Shown: positions 6,113 to 7,900 of the stretch, piece by piece
How positions within the stretch are numbered: position 1 is the stretch's first letter
Layout of the letters: each line of letters opens with the position of its first letter
Source: an uncultured Lachnospiraceae bacterium
GTDB lineage: Bacteria; Bacillota; Clostridia; Lachnospirales; Lachnospiraceae
DNA length: 7,900 nucleotides
Direction of reading: 5' to 3'
Assembly (NCBI GenBank): GCA_902782625.1
Contig: CACZNZ010000031.1
Location: forward strand, 1-7,900
Position numbers and translations under genes: made by a program
The notes under the pieces: model-generated
Database searches by the model: none
Told to the model about the DNA's origin: nothing
What the model saw: the letters and a program-made list of their open reading frames with translations, nothing else

Positions 6113-7456
6113 CTACTCTGATTTCTTTCTGCTAAAAATCATGACACTCCTCCTGCCCCCGATACAGGTCGTGTCAATTGAAAAAAATGTCCCGGTATTC
6201 TCAACCGATGGATGCAGGTCACATCTCTTCTCGCCCCGCAGCCTGTAATCATGATAAAATCTGGCTACTCGTCTGGAATTACTCCCGGATAATCTGAAAA
6301 ACCGCAGATATTGAAAGCCGCCTTTCTGAGGGTAAGTATCAGTGATATAATCCTGCCCCGGTTTAAGGGCAGATGGATGGCCGTCCCTGTCAAGTCCCCG
6401 GATGTCTATCGTTTGTTTTCTGCCATCATAGATGTCATATTGCGCATAGTATTCCGTTCCATCCGTTTTTCTGAGTGTTACCATGATCCTGCTGCTGTCA
6501 ATCCAGGTATAGTGTGAGACTCTGTCCCTGTTTTCCAGCATACGCAACTCTTTTCCCTCAGAATCTGACACATATAAGCATGTCTCCCAGTTTTTGGGAT
6601 CGTTTTTCGTCATTATGTGGAAAAAGATAAAATGCTCCGCGTCAGGAGAAATGGAAATATGATTGATATAATGGATTTTTTCGTCAAACAATTCTTCTTC
6701 TACTTCCGGCAATCCACCGAGGCTCAATTCCGTCCTGTTCAAATCGGCAAGCCTCTGGAGAGAATAAAGCAGTGTCCTTTCTCCGGATTGAAGATCAACG
6801 CGGAAAACACCGTCATCTTCGGGGTGAGACTCCCTTTCTGTGCGATCTGTGAGACAGCTGTACCCGTATCCGGGACGCAGTCTTTGCAGACGGTCAAAAT
6901 TCAGACTAATGCCGTAGGAAAAATCAGGTGCTATATCATATAGGGCATAAGGAATCTCCCCAATGTATTTGCCCGTAGCTGCATCGCTGATTCTGGCAGC
7001 ATATCCGTCACCATTGCTATTCAATACATTATAAATAATCTTGCTGTCGTCCATAGGGTGCCAACGCAGTCTCGCCCCCTGCTGCCAGCACCAGGCATAA
7101 GTCTCATCTATTTTTACAAAACGGTCCGTCCGCAGGTCATAATATCCGACTTCGCATTTATTATTTCCAGATTCAGCATTAAGAAGCAACCTATGACAAA
7201 GGAAACGGCTTTTTTTGCTGTTAAAATAATCAATGTCATAGTAGCCCCGAAATACATGATACTTTTTCCAGGTCAGAGTTTTACAGAGCACTAAATGCCT
7301 TTTGTCATACTGATAAGTAGTAGTCCTGTTAATCTTTCTATCGACAGAACAAATATAATGAAGTGCTTCCCCTTTTGCTGTTGACAGGGTCCTCTCTCCA
7401 AATACTTTTTTTAAGATAGGTTTAATCTTCAAGGTCTCCGGCCTTTCTCTCGACAA
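6113..7456 (-). CDS. Predicted beta-propeller protein of a polysaccharide locus, function unknown
   Basis: A 447-residue protein without signal peptide or membrane segment, so probably cytoplasmic. It shows repeated blade-like units: GYYDIDYFN (71-79), GYYDLRTDR (104-112), LRWHPMDDSKIIYN (130-143), SYGISLNFD (180-188), GVFRVDLQSGE (216-226), NHISISPDAEHFIFF (265-279), LYVSDSEGKELRML (294-307), TWIDSSRIMVTL (317-328), DGHPSAL (358-364) and CDLHPS (412-417). These 'HxS/SPD...' and 'VDLxSGE' patterns are those of TolB/WD40-type propellers, and the whole recalls oligogalacturonate-lyase-like propellers. From memory, similar proteins occur in polysaccharide loci and are often labelled glycosyltransferase without evidence. 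I see no GT-A or GT-B motif. The frame opens right after a TAA (7459-7457) at TTG 7456, which has no good ribosome binding site; TTG 7432 and GTG 7291 are alternatives. It sits between two GT2 genes, 21 bases after the first, so it may bind or process the glycan or scaffold the transferases (inference). Confidence 0.8.
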   Translation of the reverse strand: MSRERPETLKIKPILKKVFGERTLSTAKGEALHYICSVDRKINRTTTYQYDKRHLVLCKTLTWKKYHVFRGYYDIDYFNSKKSRFLCHRLLLNAESGNNKCEVGYYDLRTDRFVKIDETYAWCWQQGARLRWHPMDDSKIIYNVLNSNGDGYAARISDAATGKYIGEIPYALYDIAPDFSYGISLNFDRLQRLRPGYGYSCLTDRTERESHPEDDGVFRVDLQSGERTLLYSLQRLADLNRTELSLGGLPEVEEELFDEKIHYINHISISPDAEHFIFFHIMTKNDPKNWETCLYVSDSEGKELRMLENRDRVSHYTWIDSSRIMVTLRKTDGTEYYAQYDIYDGRKQTIDIRGLDRDGHPSALKPGQDYITDTYPQKGGFQYLRFFRLSGSNSRRVARFYHDYRLRGEKRCDLHPSVENTGTFFSIDTTCIGGRRSVMIFSRKKSE

Positions 7457-7477
7457 TTAATATTACTGACAGCTGAT

Positions 7478-7900
7478 TTAGAAGATGTTGATTGCATCGT
7501 GCTTTTCCTTCCATCGGCGACATAGAGCTGTTCTCACTTTTTCGCGCACAGCATGGCTTCTCAAAAAGCATTTCATCGCTCTGATACCGCTTCTGTATCG
7601 ACGGGATTTCACTTCTTTAACAGCTTCCTGATAATTACGGAGATGCTCATTCTCCTCCTGGACATACTTTTGGTCATAATATCGATTACGACACAGGAAA
7701 CGATGAAGATCCTGTTCCGAAAAACGATCATGTCCCGTTTTCAGTCTCTGCCTGTATAACCGCCTTATATATTTTTCCACTAATACCTGGGTGTAAGCCT
7801 TTTGAGAAGAGACGCTGCTGCTATGCCGCCGAAAATACAGGAGCGGCTCATTCAGAATTCCTAAGGAACACCCTTCAGTCAAGAGTCTCAGCCACAGATC
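7478..7900 (-). CDS. C-terminal part of a GT2-family glycosyltransferase, 5' end beyond the window
   Basis: The frame is open from the right edge to TAA at 7480-7478, giving 140 residues. The first visible residues, DLWLRLLTEG, followed by LNEPLLYFRRHSSSVSS, match the end of the catalytic domain of GT2 glycosyltransferases of the '(E)DxDLWLRL ... PLxxYRxHxxSxS' kind; the Asp before LWLRL is next to the catalytic-base region. The remaining about 105 residues are charged and probably helical, rich in Arg, Lys and Glu, a common C-terminal extension that may contact the membrane or partner transferases. A TTG at 7882 could be mistaken for a start, but the motif continues upstream of it, so the gene enters from outside the window. 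DDGS and DxD motifs are not visible. It is the first gene of the visible operon. Confidence 0.85.
   Translation of the reverse strand, partial: DLWLRLLTEGCSLGILNEPLLYFRRHSSSVSSQKAYTQVLVEKYIRRLYRQRLKTGHDRFSEQDLHRFLCRNRYYDQKYVQEENEHLRNYQEAVKEVKSRRYRSGIRAMKCFLRSHAVREKVRTALCRRWKEKHDAINIF

Noticed and set aside
6113..7456. Naming the propeller protein an oligogalacturonate lyase or glycosyltransferase
   Set aside because: The resemblance is at fold and repeat level only; I cannot confirm the catalytic residues and see no glycosyltransferase motif.
7478..7882. A 134-residue protein starting at TTG 7882
   Set aside because: The DLWLRL motif begins upstream of that codon in the same open frame, so this is an internal leucine of a gene cut by the window edge.

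Overview
The window is a stretch of a surface-polysaccharide (capsule or exopolysaccharide) biosynthesis locus of the Wzx/Wzy-dependent type. Seven genes lie on the minus strand and are tightly packed, with gaps of about 20 to 60 bases or short overlaps. They read from the right edge to the left edge and look like one operon. Both end genes are cut by the window. I see no plus-strand gene, RNA gene, mobile element, CRISPR array or origin, and no gene-free stretch longer than about 60 bases.

Organism: the moderately AT-rich composition, purine-rich ribosome binding sites (AAAGGAG, AGGGGA, GGAGG), and a short Gram-positive-style chain-length domain joined to a tyrosine-kinase-like ATPase domain suggest a Firmicute, probably a Clostridia/Lachnospiraceae-type gut anaerobe. 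This is inference; no marker gene is present.

Layout in transcription order (right to left): (1) 3' end of a GT2 glycosyltransferase, 7900-7478; (2) a predicted beta-propeller protein of unproven function, 7456-6113, opening at a TTG codon; (3) a complete GT2 glycosyltransferase, 6052-5009, with the start revised to an internal ATG that has a strong ribosome binding site; (4) a Wzy-type repeat-unit polymerase, 4955-3600; (5) a polysaccharide pyruvyl transferase, 3563-2307; (6) a Wzx-type flippase, 2317-905, overlapping the previous gene by 11 bases; (7) a polysaccharide co-polymerase fused to a P-loop (BY-kinase-like) domain, from 857 past the left edge, whose Walker A lysine is an arginine. 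A weak hairpin followed by six U lies between genes 6 and 7.

How they would work together (inference from the families): glycosyltransferases build a lipid-linked repeat unit on the cytoplasmic face. The pyruvyl transferase adds a ketal pyruvate, giving an acidic glycan. Wzx flips the unit, Wzy polymerises it outside, and the co-polymerase/ATPase protein sets chain length. The initiating phosphoglycosyltransferase and any sugar-nucleotide genes are outside the window. The items most worth a second look are the beta-propeller gene, the altered P-loop, and the possible attenuator in front of the co-polymerase gene.
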